Of a DNA stretch of 64,000 nt, positions 17,033-25,936 are shown one piece after another. The stretch spans positions 62,001-126,000 of the forward strand of contig UEHQ01000034.1 of the NCBI GenBank assembly GCA_900489925.1. The letters run 5' to 3'. How positions within the stretch are numbered: the stretch's first letter is position 1; each line of letters starts with the position of its first letter. The notes under the pieces were generated by a model. It saw only the letters and a program-made list of their open reading frames with translations, ran no database searches and was not told the DNA's origin. This DNA comes from Hyphomicrobiales bacterium. Lineage in GTDB: Bacteria; Pseudomonadota; Alphaproteobacteria; Rhizobiales; Rhizobiaceae. A program made the position numbers and the translations under genes.

Positions 17033-17947
17033 TCAAAGCTTGGCGTCAGCCTCGTAAGTCGGATCGTAGGGGTAGCCAATTTTCAGAAGAGAAGATACCG
17101 GCGAACAGCACGATAGCTGAATCCCGTGCCCGTCGGCGTAGATCTTTACGGCTTCAAACGCGCCGAGAAGCCGCACTTCGGCGCGTGCGAGACCGCTGAA
17201 CGAGACAGCCCCCTCTTTCTCGTAGAAACGAGGTTGCTGCGAATTGTTCAAATCAATGCCGAAAAAGAGGATCTGTTTCGGTTGGGATGCAACAGCGAAC
17301 TGCGTAACTGTGGTCGCCACTGAGCCGGCGGGAATAGTGCCGCAGTCTGGATCGAGAGAGATGGCCCCGTTTTGCGCACCGAATACAGAACATTCCCTTG
17401 CAAAATCGGAGACGCTTCGCCTTTTGTGCTGGTAAGGGGCGAGTCCATTGCGGATCAGCACGATTTTTCTACCGGATATCCAGGTTCTATCGAGCTCGCA
17501 AATGGCTCGAATGACCTCGAGCGACAACAGGCAGGTCGTATCGCGTCCGACATAATTTTGGACAAAATCAAAATGGTGCCAGATAAACCGCTCGTCTTCG
17601 ATTGCAATGGCGAGGGGATCCTGGACTTCAGTCCCAATCAGCTTGACGGCACCGTTCAACAGAATCGCCTGATGGGGTGGAATATGATCGATTCGACACT
17701 GATTGATCGATGGTCCACTGCCCACGATCGCAATCGTATCTGGCCACTGCAAATCCCGAAAGTTCACGGCGGTTGCGAGCGATTGTCCCTTATAGATTAT
17801 GGTGGTCGCGTTGTTGTCTGATCGGGTCTGGAATTCCAATCCTGGAAGCCAGTCCTGAAAGTGACTTTTCGAACGCCCCAGAAGAAGTCTGGTACCGATC
17901 TTGATAAGCGATCTATGAAAAGGCCGTCCGCTTTTTCTGACTTGCAT
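17033..17947 (-). CDS. Putative glycosyltransferase with sialyltransferase-like motifs
   Basis: This is a 304-residue protein with no signal peptide. IAIVGSGPSIN near residue 73 resembles the nucleotide-binding L-type motif of GT29/GT42 sialyltransferases. PAGSVATTVTQFAV followed by ILFFGIDL resembles the S-type motif. It probably adds a CMP-activated or similar sugar (sialic acid, Kdo) to a surface polysaccharide. It is a distant relative of the proteins at 22623 and 24172. It is the first gene of the glycan island, which has visibly lower GC and different codon use from the catabolic genes to its left. The call rests on short motifs only. Confidence 0.5.
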   Translation of the reverse strand: MQVRKSGRPFHRSLIKIGTRLLLGRSKSHFQDWLPGLEFQTRSDNNATTIIYKGQSLATAVNFRDLQWPDTIAIVGSGPSINQCRIDHIPPHQAILLNGAVKLIGTEVQDPLAIAIEDERFIWHHFDFVQNYVGRDTTCLLSLEVIRAICELDRTWISGRKIVLIRNGLAPYQHKRRSVSDFARECSVFGAQNGAISLDPDCGTIPAGSVATTVTQFAVASQPKQILFFGIDLNNSQQPRFYEKEGAVSFSGLARAEVRLLGAFEAVKIYADGHGIQLSCCSPVSSLLKIGYPYDPTYEADAKL

Positions 17948-18226
17948 CGTCTACTCTGTGTTTCAGGCGTCAGCACGACATGGCAACGGCGGGTCTAAAA
18001 ACCGGCGCCATCAAGATTTAACCTCCGGCCGCATTGCAGAAGCACAATCAAACACCGTTTTGATTATAGCAACTCCACCTTTTGCCTGCATCAATACTTG
18101 GGAGTGCAACGATGTCGGCCAATTTCATGTTGCAACTCCTTTGAGGGGAACTAGCTATAAGTCTGCCTTATCTCGTTTCTTTCCCAATTCGAAACAGGAT
18201 CTGACACCTTGTATATAAGAAATTGA
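17948..18226. other. AT-rich spacer in the glycan island
   Basis: About 280 bases between two minus-strand genes show no convincing ORF. The stretch is clearly richer in A and T than the flanking core regions and probably holds the promoter of the 17033-17947 gene. No strong hairpin was seen. Confidence 0.35.
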
Positions 18227-19141
18227 TTAAAGATGTTCACCTACTCCCAATTTCTCAACTAGGTCGATGATCGCCAGATCACGCACGGTTTCGAGCTCTA
18301 TATTTGTCACGGCTATTCGTACGCGTTCTTCATATCGCTGCCGCGATGCCGGAGACGCCGGGCCACGAGCGAGCTTCTGTTCCAACTCTTCCTTCGATTT
18401 CCCATAATAATGGTTCAACTGCAGAAAATCCGACGAATAGAATTCAGGCCGCTTTCTTCCTCTGCGACTAAACACCTCTCCGCGATCATTGGACGTCAAT
18501 TCTCCGTGATCTCTGGTGCTGAAATGATGGATGCTGACTTCCGTTACCTCGCAGGGGTCGACGATGCACTTGAAGTTGCTGGCATTCTTAAGCCGGCTCA
18601 TCGGATCTTTTGCTCTGTAGGTATAGTTCCGGCTCACCGGACCCGCTGGTCTTTGAATGTGACCAGATGAACCAAACATATGCCAGGGCAATGAGATGTT
18701 CGGAAAGCCCTTCGATCCGCTGAGACTATCGGCGATGGAAAGGCCTTCCTTCGGTACGATGAATTCATCGACATCGATGAACGCGAACCGCTCAAATTCG
18801 CTTCCGAAGTTAAGGATCGCGTGGGCGAAAGCTATGGTCTGGCTGTTGAGGATATTGCCGGAATACCCGTCACTCATTCTACCGCGCCATGGAATAACCG
18901 TTAGTGCCTCGGCGGGCAGGCGTTCTCTGGCGACGTCGAGGGTGCGGTCGTCGCTTCCATCGTCATAGAGAAAGAAATGCGCGACGCCCACGGCGCGATG
19001 AAATGTCAGCCACTCGGCTATGTAAGGCTCTTCATTCTTGACGCACGCAACGATGGCTATCCCGTTGCGCGACGCGGACGCTTTCGGAGGAACAATCGAT
19101 ATCGTCTTGCTATATGGCTGCTTTTTCCGAAAGAACTTCAT
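18227..19141 (-). CDS. GT92-type (DUF23-like) glycosyltransferase
   Basis: This is a 304-residue protein. It has IVACVKNEEPYIAEWLTFH near the N-terminus, FFLYDDGSDDRT, and the metal-binding FIDVDEFIVP near residue 120, followed by SLPWHMFGSSGH and a late SIHHF. This order matches glycosyltransferase family 92 and related GT2-like enzymes that transfer galactose or other sugars in glycans. The frame opens at a GTG at 19147, but the ATG at 19141 follows AAGGA and is chosen. No membrane segment is seen, so it probably works at the cytoplasmic face. It belongs to the surface-glycan island. Confidence 0.75.
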   Translation of the reverse strand: MKFFRKKQPYSKTISIVPPKASASRNGIAIVACVKNEEPYIAEWLTFHRAVGVAHFFLYDDGSDDRTLDVARERLPAEALTVIPWRGRMSDGYSGNILNSQTIAFAHAILNFGSEFERFAFIDVDEFIVPKEGLSIADSLSGSKGFPNISLPWHMFGSSGHIQRPAGPVSRNYTYRAKDPMSRLKNASNFKCIVDPCEVTEVSIHHFSTRDHGELTSNDRGEVFSRRGRKRPEFYSSDFLQLNHYYGKSKEELEQKLARGPASPASRQRYEERVRIAVTNIELETVRDLAIIDLVEKLGVGEHL

Positions 19142-19384
19142 TAGCACGTCCTTCGTCTCCGACGTTTGCCCGCATTGTTAAACCAAAGCTTACTTTGAAA
19201 TCAACGGCCAAGGGTTGCCGGCTAATATGGGCCGCCGGCGTAGTCGGAAGGTTTCAGCTCGCCGAGCTCGGTCGCTTCCCAGGGAGGCGTCCCCGCCGTT
19301 TCGGCAATTTGCATCGTCAGAACTAAATTGCTACAGCTCTGGAGGGATCATTTTCTCTAACTTTACGTCCGGATCCGGCATCCA
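19142..19384. other. Divergent intergenic region, no gene seen
   Basis: About 240 bases separate the divergent GT92-type and methyltransferase genes. I see no ORF worth calling and no clear palindrome; promoters for both genes should lie here. Confidence 0.3.
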
Positions 19385-20089
19385 ATGAAGCAAGAGTACG
19401 ATCAAGGTTTTTATGAGAAGCGTCGATCAAGAACGCTTCCGGCGGCCCGCCAAATACTCCAAATCGTTCGCCAAAAGGTTCCCTTCCAATCGGTCGCGGA
19501 CTTCGGATGCGGTACCGGTACTTGGTTGAGCGCCGCGCTTGAACTCGGCGCTGAGAACGTCACTGGCTTCGAAGGAAAATGGTTGCGCCGGGAGATGGTT
19601 GATGATCCTCGCATCGCGCTCAATCTCCTGGATCTCGAACAAAGGATATCGCTCGAACGGCCTGTCGACCTAGCGATATCCCTGGAAGTGGCGGAGCATC
19701 TTTCAGAAGGTCGTGCATCAACCTTCGTCGAGGATCTCTGCGCGGCTTCCGATGTCGTATTATTCAGCGCTGCCGTGCCCAATCAGGGTGGTCGAGGCCA
19801 TGTCAACGAGCAGTGGCAGAGTTATTGGGCCGACCTGTTTCTGAGGAAGGGCTACCGAGGCTATGATCTCGTTCGGCCTCAGATCTGGGGAGATGAAGCC
19901 ATCCGATACTGGTACCAGCAAAACACGATGCTGTTTATCAAGGTCGGTAGCGAGCCGGGAGACATGCGAGACACCCAGCGTGAGCCTTACCAGATGGATA
20001 TGATCCATCGAGAGCTCTATCAGCGGATGGAAAGCAGGCTGCCATTGGAAAGACTGAAGAAAGTGTGGCAGCGCGTGGCCGGTCGCTAA
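19385..20089 (+). CDS. SAM-dependent methyltransferase (class I)
   Basis: This 234-residue protein has a Rossmann methyltransferase core. ADFGCGTGTWL near residues 38-48 is motif I for SAM binding, FEGKW follows strand 2, and LAISLEVAEHL is typical of glycan and small-molecule methyltransferases. The C-terminal third (YWADLFLRKGYRGYDL, then YWYQQNTMLFIK) resembles methyltransferases in polysaccharide clusters. The likely role is O-methylation of a surface sugar, from context only. It is single on the plus strand and convergent with the SGNH-like gene. Confidence 0.75.
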   Translation: MKQEYDQGFYEKRRSRTLPAARQILQIVRQKVPFQSVADFGCGTGTWLSAALELGAENVTGFEGKWLRREMVDDPRIALNLLDLEQRISLERPVDLAISLEVAEHLSEGRASTFVEDLCAASDVVLFSAAVPNQGGRGHVNEQWQSYWADLFLRKGYRGYDLVRPQIWGDEAIRYWYQQNTMLFIKVGSEPGDMRDTQREPYQMDMIHRELYQRMESRLPLERLKKVWQRVAGR

Positions 20090-20129
20090 CCGATTGCGGC
20101 GATAGAGCTATCCGTTCCTCCCAGGGCCA

Positions 20130-21059
20130 TCAGCCGGGCGCTTTCGAACCTTCCCCGAGCGTCATCTGCATGAGGTCGAAGAGCGCAGAGGTGAAGTTGT
20201 CTTTTTCCGCAGGAGCGACATGATCGACCGCATCACCCAACTGCTCGATTGAGATGCACATCGGTTGCGGAGATAGGAGCAGAAGTCCCGAATCCCGAAT
20301 GATCCTATCGGCGGCTTGAAAATACTGCGCGGAATTCTTGCATGTCGGTTCCGCGAGCGGGCCGTGTATGTAGATACACTTGATCCCCTCCGATGAACAA
20401 AGCGATGCGATCTTTTCGAGATACGCGGGTTTCGTCGCGTTGATTTCGCCCTCTGACAGGGCAGATGGGATCTTTGCCAGATCCACTCTCGCATGCTGCT
20501 CCATATAGTCATTGACGATGTCGAAGTTCTCCTGGTTTGGGCGGCTCTCGTCAAAATACTGCTGGATGAAATCGAAGGCAGAACTCAATTCCTGCAGGTT
20601 CATCCGGCTTCGCCACCATGCGGCTAGTCGCGCGAGACCCTTCGCATCCGAGATCTCGGCCAGCAACTCCTGGTCTACAGGGCGGCGCGTAAGCATGTCG
20701 GATGTCTGCATGAGATAGACGATCTTCGGCCTCATGCCTGCCGACAGGGCTCGCCGAAGCATCCAGTAGCTGCCCTCGTAACCAAAGGCACCCGTCAACG
20801 CGAGATTGAGAGTCTGCTCACCGGACAGCTTGGTCCAGAGCTGTGCGTTCACGGAGTTTCCCAACGAAGAATCGCCGATAAAGAGCTGTTCAGCACGGGC
20901 GTGTTCGAGCTTGGCAATCTGGAAGTTGTAGATCTTCTCATAAGGCAAGGAAGGCCGGCCCAAGGCGCTCGTTCCCTCGATCACGGCTGCCGACAGGAGC
21001 AGGATCGATGCAGCGGTGATCATGAAGGTGCGGATGAAGGGTAGGGTGGATCGTCTCAT
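20130..21059 (-). CDS. Membrane-anchored SGNH/AlgX-like protein partnering the MBOAT
   Basis: This 309-residue protein has an N-terminal hydrophobic segment (about residues 9-30) that would anchor it facing the periplasm. LFIGDSSLGNSV near residue 60 resembles the GDS(L) nucleophile block of SGNH-fold proteins, and DAVDHVAPAEK near the C-terminus could supply the Asp-x-x-His pair. It lies nine bases downstream of an AlgI-type MBOAT, so the two probably form an O-acetylation unit in which the MBOAT moves acyl groups across the membrane and this protein attaches them to a glycan. Sequence similarity alone is weak. Confidence 0.5.
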   Translation of the reverse strand: MRRSTLPFIRTFMITAASILLLSAAVIEGTSALGRPSLPYEKIYNFQIAKLEHARAEQLFIGDSSLGNSVNAQLWTKLSGEQTLNLALTGAFGYEGSYWMLRRALSAGMRPKIVYLMQTSDMLTRRPVDQELLAEISDAKGLARLAAWWRSRMNLQELSSAFDFIQQYFDESRPNQENFDIVNDYMEQHARVDLAKIPSALSEGEINATKPAYLEKIASLCSSEGIKCIYIHGPLAEPTCKNSAQYFQAADRIIRDSGLLLLSPQPMCISIEQLGDAVDHVAPAEKDNFTSALFDLMQMTLGEGSKAPG

Positions 21060-21068
21060 TTCGATGCC

Positions 21069-22538
21069 CTAGAACTGGAAGTATATGAATTCGCTCACGT
21101 CGGACAGCTTCAATGCGACGAGTGCGAAAACAACGCCGAAAGCCACGCCATGCGCTTTGCTGAATAGCCATGTCGGAGCGGAAGACCTGGAGATCTCGGT
21201 CGCCGGATAACCTTTACTCGGAAGGCCGGTGCGGGTCGAAGCGAGAATTTCGTAGATGTTTGGAAGAAGTACGGCGCCGGCTCCGAAAAGGATGATGTAG
21301 ATAAGCGGCTGCCAATGAGCCACGACGGATTTGGCGTCGGGGCCGAAGCCGCCCATGGCTTGCCACATCTGGATCGTCACTCCCATGCTCTCCGCCCGAA
21401 AGGGAACCCAAGCAAACATGACGGCGAGCATCGTACAGAGCCAGGCGACATATCGCCAGATCGGGTAGTCGGCGAGCACGCCCGCGAGCGCGGTTTTGCG
21501 CCATGCATCGGTGATGAGAAGATAGACCCCATGCAGCGTGCCCCACACCAAAAACGTCCATCCCGCGCCATGCCATACCCCGCCAATCACCATAGTGGCG
21601 AAGAGATTGAACTGCCTTCGGCGAGGGCTAACCCTGTTGCCGCCCATCGGGATGTAGAGGTAGTCGCGCAGAAAACGCGAAAGCGAAATGTGCCAGCGGC
21701 GCCAGAAGTCTGAAATTGATGTGCTCTTGTAGGGCGATGCGAAATTGATCGGAAAATCAATGCCGAACATTTTTGCCAGGCCAATGGCCATGTCCGAATA
21801 GGCGGAAAAGTCGAAATAGATCTGCAGGCTGTAGCAAAGGATCGCCGTCCAGGCGTCCGCGGACGAGATCATATTCCCGCTCGCGGCATGGGCGAATACA
21901 GCCGTCGAATATGGGGCAACGGTGTCGGCGATCAGGACCTTTTTTGCCAATCCCACGGTGAAGAAGGTCAAGCCGATTGCTAGGTCATCGATCGGGTTTG
22001 GTCGAGACCGCCCGAACTGCGACATCATCTCCTTGTGGTGGGTGATGGGGCCGGCGATCAGATGCGGGAAGAAGGAATTGAATAGCAGATAGCGAACAAA
22101 GCTACGCTCTTTCGCCTGTGAGCGCGACACATCCACCAGATAGGCAATCTGCTGAAAGGTGAAAAAGGAAATGCCGATCGGCAGGACCACCGCCACCCAG
22201 TCGATGTGCGTGCCGGAAAACCAGGAAACCTGAGAGACGATAAAGTTGGCATATTTGAAGTATGCCAAGAGACCGAGATTGAAGATGATGCCAAGGGCTA
22301 GCACGGCCCTTCTGGCCCGCTGCGGACAGCGCTCGATACCCAATGAAAAGCAAAAATTGGAAATCACGCTCAACAGGAAGATCGGCAGAAAGCTGATATC
22401 CCAAGCGGAATAAAAGAACAGCGATGCCGCGACAAGCCACCAGATCGACAACTGCTCAGATCTGGTGTGCAACAGATAGTAAACTGTGATTACAATTGGT
22501 AGAAAAGCAAAAATAAATTGCACCGAGTTGAAAAGCAT
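21069..22538 (-). CDS. MBOAT family O-acyltransferase (AlgI-like)
   Basis: This is a 489-residue multi-pass membrane protein of the membrane-bound O-acyltransferase family. Family hallmarks are QIYFDFSAYSDMAIGLAKMF, FWRRWHISLSRFLRDYLY, IPMGGNR and GGVWHGAGW with the conserved catalytic His. AlgI-like members take acetyl groups from the cytoplasm to modify exported polysaccharides such as alginate. The N-terminus MLFNSVQFIFAFLPIV is typical for the family. It is the first gene of a two-gene operon with the SGNH-like protein and sits among glycosyltransferases, so it probably acetylates the polymer or glycolipid made by this island. Confidence 0.9.
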   Translation of the reverse strand: MLFNSVQFIFAFLPIVITVYYLLHTRSEQLSIWWLVAASLFFYSAWDISFLPIFLLSVISNFCFSLGIERCPQRARRAVLALGIIFNLGLLAYFKYANFIVSQVSWFSGTHIDWVAVVLPIGISFFTFQQIAYLVDVSRSQAKERSFVRYLLFNSFFPHLIAGPITHHKEMMSQFGRSRPNPIDDLAIGLTFFTVGLAKKVLIADTVAPYSTAVFAHAASGNMISSADAWTAILCYSLQIYFDFSAYSDMAIGLAKMFGIDFPINFASPYKSTSISDFWRRWHISLSRFLRDYLYIPMGGNRVSPRRRQFNLFATMVIGGVWHGAGWTFLVWGTLHGVYLLITDAWRKTALAGVLADYPIWRYVAWLCTMLAVMFAWVPFRAESMGVTIQMWQAMGGFGPDAKSVVAHWQPLIYIILFGAGAVLLPNIYEILASTRTGLPSKGYPATEISRSSAPTWLFSKAHGVAFGVVFALVALKLSDVSEFIYFQF

Positions 22539-22622
22539 GCGTGCTCTTTTCGGAATGCGTCGCCTAACTTAAGCCGTAGAGCCTTTTCACCTTCGATTTC
22601 CACTCGCACATATAGGCCTTAG

Positions 22623-23342
22623 ATGAAGATCGGACAAGGACTAGCCAGGCGCCTGAAATTTCACTGGCGAAAACCAACTCCCCCAGCGCATCCGCAGAAC
22701 TTTTCGACCCCTGTTGTCGTGGTGGGTTCGGCACCCGTATCAACCAAGCCGGAGGGCTTTGACGACAGCTATGTCGTAATCACCGTCAACGGTTCGCAGG
22801 CCGTGTCCGCCAAATGGGGCAGGGCCAAGCCGGATGTGACCTTCATGGCGACAAAGCAAATCGGTGGGGTAAACACCAACGCGGTTTCCGTGCGAAGCGT
22901 GATCAAAGGTTCGTCTACCGGTCGTCTGTTTGTTGCGCTGTGGAACAGGTCGTTCGACGAACTCAAGGATGCTCTTGTTCCGCTCGAATATGGATACGAT
23001 GAGCTCTATGTGTTGTCGCGAATGGAGCGCATGGCGCTTCACCGCTCTGTGACCGGTGAGCTAAATCTCGAGCTTCGTGCAGACGATCGATTTTCGAACG
23101 GCATCACGGGTGTGCTGTATGCGCTGGCCAACAACGCGCCTGCCGTCATCATCACCGGTATTGACCCGACATCATCCGGTCACACCTACAACGATGCAAA
23201 CTTGCGTCGCCAACATGCCGAAACTGATGCTGATGTCCTACAGTTATTGATAAAGAACGGATGGCCCCTTTACACCGCAGATGTTAGCGTGGCCGACGCA
23301 GTCGGAATACCACTTTGGAGTGCACCTTACGAAAGAGGATAA
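22623..23342 (+). CDS. GT29/sialyltransferase-like protein A
   Basis: This is a 239-residue protein without signal peptide or membrane segment. VVVVGSAPVSTKPEGFDD near residue 30 corresponds to an L-type nucleotide motif. FSNGITGVLYAL followed by AVIITGIDP corresponds to the S-type motif of sialyltransferase-like enzymes. It is clearly paralogous to the product of 24172-24900 across the whole length (shared VVVVGSAPVS, NGSQ, NTNA, SNGI and IITGI blocks). The next gene starts one base after its stop with a good ribosome-binding site, so the two form an operon. The sugar donor is unknown. Confidence 0.55.
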   Translation: MKIGQGLARRLKFHWRKPTPPAHPQNFSTPVVVVGSAPVSTKPEGFDDSYVVITVNGSQAVSAKWGRAKPDVTFMATKQIGGVNTNAVSVRSVIKGSSTGRLFVALWNRSFDELKDALVPLEYGYDELYVLSRMERMALHRSVTGELNLELRADDRFSNGITGVLYALANNAPAVIITGIDPTSSGHTYNDANLRRQHAETDADVLQLLIKNGWPLYTADVSVADAVGIPLWSAPYERG

Positions 23343-23343
23343 A

Positions 23344-24045
23344 ATGCCGGATAAGCTGGATATTTATATTGGCTGGGATTCTCGAGAGCCTATAGCGTAC
23401 GACGTGGCGAAAGCCTCCATTGACAAGCACACCTCGATCCCCACTCGCGTTATTCCCATCAAACTTCAAGACTTGGTCGACCGTGGCGCCTATACGCGGG
23501 ATATCGATCCGCTAGCCTCCACCGAGTTTACCTATTCCCGGTTTTTCACCCCCTGGTTGGCCGGTTTTAAAGGCTGGGCACTTTTTTGTGATTGCGACTT
23601 CCTCTTTTTCGGCGACGTAGCCGGCCTCCTCAAATACCAGGACGACACAAAGGCGGTCGTGTGCGTGCACCACGATTATACGCCGAAGGAGGGTCTGAAG
23701 ATGGACGGGAAAGTCCAGACCACCTATCCGCGCAAGAACTGGTCTTCCTTCATGCTTTTCAATTGTGAGCATCCGTCTACGCGGAAACTTACACCTGAAC
23801 TGATCAATCGCGAGAGCGGAGCCTATCTGCACCGCATGCAGTGGGCGGAAGATTCCGAAATCGGCGAGGTTCCATTGGAGTGGAACTGGCTGGAAGGGTG
23901 GAACGAGAAGCCCAAATCCGGATACCCCAAGGCGGTTCACTTCACCAATGGCGGCCCATGGTTCAAGGATTGGCAAAACGTGGAGTATGCGGCCGAGTGG
24001 AAGGCCTTTGCCGACAAGATAGATCCCGGATTCCAGCCAATCTGA
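23344..24045 (+). CDS. Glycosyltransferase, GT8-like fold with DxD motif
   Basis: This 233-residue protein begins LDIYIGWDSREPIAYDVAK, a pattern seen in GT8-like transferases. It has ALFCDCDFLFF with the metal-binding DxD near residue 90 and a C-terminal HFTNGGPWF that fits the conserved HxxGxxKPW region. It probably transfers a hexose to a surface glycan. Upstream in-frame codons exist, but the ATG at 23344 follows AAAGAGGAT and lies one base after the previous stop. The pair 22623/23344 is transcribed together and ends at a strong hairpin. Confidence 0.7.
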   Translation: MPDKLDIYIGWDSREPIAYDVAKASIDKHTSIPTRVIPIKLQDLVDRGAYTRDIDPLASTEFTYSRFFTPWLAGFKGWALFCDCDFLFFGDVAGLLKYQDDTKAVVCVHHDYTPKEGLKMDGKVQTTYPRKNWSSFMLFNCEHPSTRKLTPELINRESGAYLHRMQWAEDSEIGEVPLEWNWLEGWNEKPKSGYPKAVHFTNGGPWFKDWQNVEYAAEWKAFADKIDPGFQPI

Positions 24046-24082
24046 TCTCCAGCCGCTGGCAGTGAACCGCCGGTTCCCGTGA

Positions 24083-24112
24083 CTGAACGACCCTGCGTGC
24101 AGGGTCGTTCAG
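24083..24112. terminator. 14-bp bidirectional hairpin
   Basis: CTGAACGACCCTGC and GCAGGGTCGTTCAG form a near-continuous stem between two convergent glycan genes. It probably ends both transcripts. A smaller GAACCG/CGGTTC repeat lies just upstream. Confidence 0.65.
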
Positions 24113-24171
24113 CAAGCCAATAAGGCCAATTCGCCATCGCATCCGATGTTACGCTGACGAGTCCAGCGATG

Positions 24172-24900
24172 TCAGGTGGTCTGCCCCTGCCATATCGGGA
24201 TGCCTGTCGAAGCAGAGACCTCGGGATCGGCGGTATAGATCGGGAATCCCTTTTGACGAAGTAGAACGAGTATTTCTCTGTCCTTCTTCATATGCAAGCG
24301 GGGCAGATCCTTCGTGTTGTAGATGTGCCCGACGGAATCAGGATTGATGCCGGTTATGATCACCGCCTTTGCACCTTGGTGAAGGGCAAACATGACGCCG
24401 ATGATCCCGTTGGAATATTTGTCTTCCGTGTCGATCTCGAAAGACTTTATGCCCGTGACGCGATCAATCAGCGCAATACGATCGTACCTGTCGACGATCT
24501 CCAGATGGCCGAAGGTGTAGTTGAATTTGGCGATAGCCTCTTTGAGTTGCGGCAGGCCTTTTCTCCAGAGGAAGACATAAAGGCGCTTGGTTCTAAGGCC
24601 GTTTAGAACGCGGCGAACTTCGATCGCGTTTGTATTCTCACTCTCGATCTGGCGAGGCTGCATGAGGGTAATGTGTGGTTCATCGATCCCCCACCGGTCA
24701 ATCACGGTTTGGGAACCATTGATCGAAATTATGCCATAGCTGGCATCAAGTCCGACGGGCTTGTGGGAGACTGGCGCCGATCCGACGACGACAACGGGTC
24801 CGGTAAAATGTGGACTGCTCTTAAGCGGGACTGGCCGCGTCAATGCATATTTCAGGCGGCGGTAGACCTGCCTGTGAAAGATCTTTCCGAAACTGGGCAT
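24172..24900 (-). CDS. GT29/sialyltransferase-like protein B
   Basis: This 242-residue paralogue of the 22623-23342 product shares VVVVGSAPVSHKPVGLD, ISINGSQ, SENTNAIEVRRV, YSNGIIGVMFAL and AVIITGINP. The C-terminus (GFPIYTADPEVSASTGIPIW) also matches its relative (GWPLYTADVSVADAVGIPLW), which indicates a shared ancestor by duplication. The open frame extends to 24993, but the ATG at 24900 follows AGGAAG at proper spacing. A glycan-modifying transferase is inferred from the motifs and the neighbours. Confidence 0.55.
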   Translation of the reverse strand: MPSFGKIFHRQVYRRLKYALTRPVPLKSSPHFTGPVVVVGSAPVSHKPVGLDASYGIISINGSQTVIDRWGIDEPHITLMQPRQIESENTNAIEVRRVLNGLRTKRLYVFLWRKGLPQLKEAIAKFNYTFGHLEIVDRYDRIALIDRVTGIKSFEIDTEDKYSNGIIGVMFALHQGAKAVIITGINPDSVGHIYNTKDLPRLHMKKDREILVLLRQKGFPIYTADPEVSASTGIPIWQGQTT

Positions 24901-25096
24901 AAAGCTTCCTGCCTGCGACGAAGAAGGTCCTAAGACTTGGGGTGGTGTCGCCTCGCAAGGTGGATATTCAAGCATGCCTGAAGTCAATGACAAAGTGCGG
25001 GTTCGCTCGCTGAGGCTTCGCTTTGCGTGCGATCTCCGGCTCTGTTAAGGATGCGTCTGTCTGCAAAACGAAACCGAAGTGAAAGAGCCGACACCG

Positions 25097-25891
25097 ATGT
25101 TCCTGAGCGATCGCCAAACCGAAATAGTCGACAGGGCAAAGGCGAATGGGCGTGTATTCGTAGAGGAATTGGCGGCGCATTTTTCGGTCACGCCGCAGAC
25201 CATCCGCAAGGACCTGAACGATCTTTGCGATGCGCAGATCCTGACACGCGTGCACGGCGGCGCCACGTTCCCGAGCGGGACGGAAAATGTGAAATACGAG
25301 GCACGACGGCAGATTGCCGCGGCCGAGAAGCAGGAGATCGGCGTCGCTGCCGCCAGCCTCATTCCCAACAATGCGTCGCTGTTCATCAATATCGGCACGA
25401 CGACCGAGGCGGTCGGAGAGGCGTTGATCAATCACCACGAATTGATGGTGATCACCAACAACATCAATGTCGCCAACAGGCTGAGAATTCTGCCAGCCAT
25501 CGAGGTCGTCATCGCCGGCGGTGTCGTGCGCGGTTCCGATGGCGGGATCGTGGGTGAGGCTGCCGTCGATTTCATCCGGCAGTTCAAGGTGGACTACGCC
25601 GTCATCGGCGCTTCGGCAATCGATGCTGATGGGGCGCTGCTCGATTACGATTTTCGTGAGGTCAAGGTCGCGCAGGCGATCATCGCCAACGCGCGGCATG
25701 TTGTCCTGGTCGCCGACTCCACCAAGTTCGAGCGCACGGCGCCGGTCCGGATCGCGCAGCTTTCGCAGGTAAACACCTTCATCACCGACCAATGCGTCAC
25801 CCCCTCCATTCGCCAGCTCTGTCTGGAGAATGATGTCAGGCTGATCGAAACCAGCGCACAGGGGCGGGCCGCGCGAAGCGATCAGCGGTGA
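25097..25891 (+). CDS. DeoR family transcriptional regulator (GlpR-like)
   Basis: This 264-residue regulator has an N-terminal DeoR winged helix (DRQTEIVDRAKANGRVFVEE, then VTPQTIRKDLNDLCD and RVHGGA). The sugar-phosphate-sensing domain has INIGTTTEAVGEAL and VADSTKFER, both typical of GlpR and related repressors. The closest pattern I recognise is the glycerol-3-phosphate repressor, but no glp genes are in view, so the target may lie elsewhere. The ATG at 25097 is preferred to the in-frame GTG at 25079. It is followed after 45 bases by the YbaK gene. Confidence 0.85.
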   Translation: MFLSDRQTEIVDRAKANGRVFVEELAAHFSVTPQTIRKDLNDLCDAQILTRVHGGATFPSGTENVKYEARRQIAAAEKQEIGVAAASLIPNNASLFINIGTTTEAVGEALINHHELMVITNNINVANRLRILPAIEVVIAGGVVRGSDGGIVGEAAVDFIRQFKVDYAVIGASAIDADGALLDYDFREVKVAQAIIANARHVVLVADSTKFERTAPVRIAQLSQVNTFITDQCVTPSIRQLCLENDVRLIETSAQGRAARSDQR

Positions 25892-25936
25892 CAATTGGGC
25901 TTCATTTCTACCGCTTGTTGCGCTAGCGTTTGGTCC

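Noticed and set aside
17033..24900. Possible mobile element or genomic-island boundaries (IS, integrase, tRNA attachment site)
   Set aside because: The island looks compositionally distinct, but I found no integrase, transposase, terminal repeats or tRNA at either end.
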